Source of the DNA: Larkinella bovis
GTDB taxonomy: Bacteria; Bacteroidota; Bacteroidia; Cytophagales; Spirosomataceae
Direction: 5' to 3'
Length of the DNA: 64,000 bases
Assembly (NCBI RefSeq): GCF_042655385.1
Contig: NZ_JBHSMA010000002.1
Location: 62,001-126,000 of the forward strand
Shown here: piece after piece, positions 63,131-64,000 of the stretch
How positions within the stretch are numbered: position 1 is the stretch's first letter
Layout of the letters: each line of letters begins with the position of its first letter
The notes under the pieces: model-generated
Database searches by the model: none
What the model was told of the DNA's origin: nothing
The model's input: the letters and a program-made list of their open reading frames with translations, nothing else
Made by a program: the position numbers and the translations under genes

Positions 63131-63229
63131 AATTGTTGTTACACAGAGTTTATCAGAGACGATCAGAGTTAATCAGGGGTTCTCTGTGTACCTCCGATTT
63201 TCTCTGATAAACTCTGTGTGACAACAATT
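63131..63229. repeat. Palindromic element, relative of the purH leader repeat
   Basis: Arms 63131-63159 and 63201-63229 pair at 28 of 29 positions around a 41-base loop. Words such as ACACAGAGT, ATCAGAG and CAGAGTTAATCAG are shared with the element at 9597-9690. It lies between two minus-strand genes, the DUF1080 gene and the RecB-like gene. Confidence 0.85.
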
Positions 63230-63233
63230 TTAC

Positions 63234-63812
63234 TCACTCTGGCGTTACAAAAATCTTCGGATCGGAAATCAGTTCGCGGTGTTCTTCCAGAAATTGCTTG
63301 AAAAGCCGGATTTCTTCGAGCTGTTTATCAATCGGATGCGTGAGCGAATAACTTTCCACGTACACCTCCCTGAAATCGGTAATGAGGTATTCCATCAGCC
63401 GGATGCCGCGTTTTTTCAGCGCGTGGAGGTATAGGTTCTGATGGTTGAACGTATAACGGGGGTGCTGGTAGGAAGCCGTTGTCTTGATGTCTACGGCTTT
63501 GAACTTGCCGATCAGATCGACGTAACCGTAAAATAGTACATCGTCAATTTCGTACTGACAATACACCTGCGTTTCGACGATGGGTCGGGGCAGATACCGC
63601 CGGAATTTTTCGAGAATGTCGGGGTTAAACCGCTCTTCGTCCTCGCCTTTGACCACCGCATCTTCAAACCGGACCCCGCGTTCCTGAGCGGCCGTCGTGG
63701 GCGTTGGCACCCGGTTGATCGTGTCGAGCAGTTGCTGCATCGTGAAGTTCCCTCCGGCCAGGTAGCGGGAGAAGACATTCAGCAGGGTAGGATAGAAGCG
63801 GTATTTGATCAT
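63234..63812 (-). CDS. RecB-like PD-(D/E)XK nuclease family protein
   Basis: The 192-residue protein has the RecB-type nuclease motifs: GVRFE (G46, E50), GYVDLIG (D99), VDIKT (D108, K110), and a QNLYL Q-motif (Q125/Y128). The ATG at 63812 is preferred to one 23 codons upstream, which would overlap the neighbouring gene. There is no helicase domain, cas gene or AddA next to it. Such single nucleases may act in DNA repair or be phage-derived. Function is inferred from motifs only. Confidence 0.8.
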   Translation of the reverse strand: MIKYRFYPTLLNVFSRYLAGGNFTMQQLLDTINRVPTPTTAAQERGVRFEDAVVKGEDEERFNPDILEKFRRYLPRPIVETQVYCQYEIDDVLFYGYVDLIGKFKAVDIKTTASYQHPRYTFNHQNLYLHALKKRGIRLMEYLITDFREVYVESYSLTHPIDKQLEEIRLFKQFLEEHRELISDPKIFVTPE

Positions 63813-63820
63813 GGCTTTGG

Positions 63821-64000
63821 TTAATTTTTGACCACCAGCACCACACCGAGGACAATCAGCAGCACGCCCATCAGTCGCCACAGGGTGAGTCCGTGTTCTT
63901 TGAAGCCCAGCAAACCGTAATGATCGAGAATGACAGCCGCCAGCAATTGACCGGCTACACTCAGACTCAGTAAATTACCGGCGCCGATTCGGGGAACGGT
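63821..64000 (-). CDS. YdcZ-type DMT transporter, C-terminal part
   Basis: The frame runs off the right edge; 59 C-terminal residues are visible. The segments LSLSVAGQLLAAVILDHYGL and GVLLIVLGVVLVV match the last two helices of the DMT YdcZ (DUF606) family of small membrane proteins. It is eight bases upstream of the RecB-like gene on the same strand. Confidence 0.7.
   Translation of the reverse strand, partial: TVPRIGAGNLLSLSVAGQLLAAVILDHYGLLGFKEHGLTLWRLMGVLLIVLGVVLVVKN

Overview
The window comes from a chromosome of a Bacteroidota bacterium, most probably a Cytophagales member of the Spirosoma/Larkinella type. This is inferred from a SusC/SusD pair, type IX secretion (T9SS) parts (a PorU-type C25 sortase and a PorE-like TPR/propeller/OmpA protein), a short AMP nucleosidase, a PadR/PspC/GIN cassette, and TAnnTTTG (-7) promoter boxes, several with a TTG 17-21 nt upstream. 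Most genes are GC-rich with almost no Shine-Dalgarno signal. I see no rRNA, tRNA, CRISPR array, insertion sequence or prophage. It reads as core chromosome with scattered palindromic repeats.

Layout. 1-7 kb: end of a LuxE/PaaK-like gene, a sigma-54 response regulator without a DNA-binding domain, and a SusC/SusD pair. 7-14 kb: pdhB, a cytochrome P450, purH-plsC-gatC, an AAA ATPase-folK pair and a TspO-like protein. 14-24 kb: PorE-like lipoprotein, a polysaccharide flippase, a mlaE-mlaF-histidine kinase operon, an SDR enzyme and a ROK kinase. 24-33 kb: EamA transporter, murB, SPOR lipoprotein, gmd, HtrA protease, acpP-fabF-rnc. 33-40 kb: kdsA, kduI, a PhyH-type dioxygenase, then padR-pspC-GIN. 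40-50 kb: PorU-type sortase, thiamine pyrophosphokinase, moaC-mobA, maf, a GNAT enzyme with a BamA-like protein, marR-yceI. 50-64 kb: an AT-rich polytopic membrane protein, a lone HsdR_N nuclease-like protein, AMP nucleosidase, a 12-TPR protein, Hsp20, a divergent TrpF homologue, MFS and SMP-30-like genes, argH, dps, MFS, DUF1080, a RecB-like nuclease and the end of a YdcZ transporter.

A common theme is the cell envelope: outer-membrane import (SusCD), T9SS, lipid asymmetry (Mla), Kdo, peptidoglycan and GDP-sugar synthesis, envelope protease and PspC-type stress proteins. No single locus is clearly a new system. The best candidates for new biology are the PadR-controlled PspC-PspC-GIN plus secreted GIN cassette with a repeated putative operator, the TrpF-like protein that has lost substrate-binding residues, the AAA ATPase with an unknown N-terminal half coupled to folK, the AT-rich GT-C-like membrane protein, and two families of dispersed palindromes, one filling the purH leader and another providing the last codons of maf.
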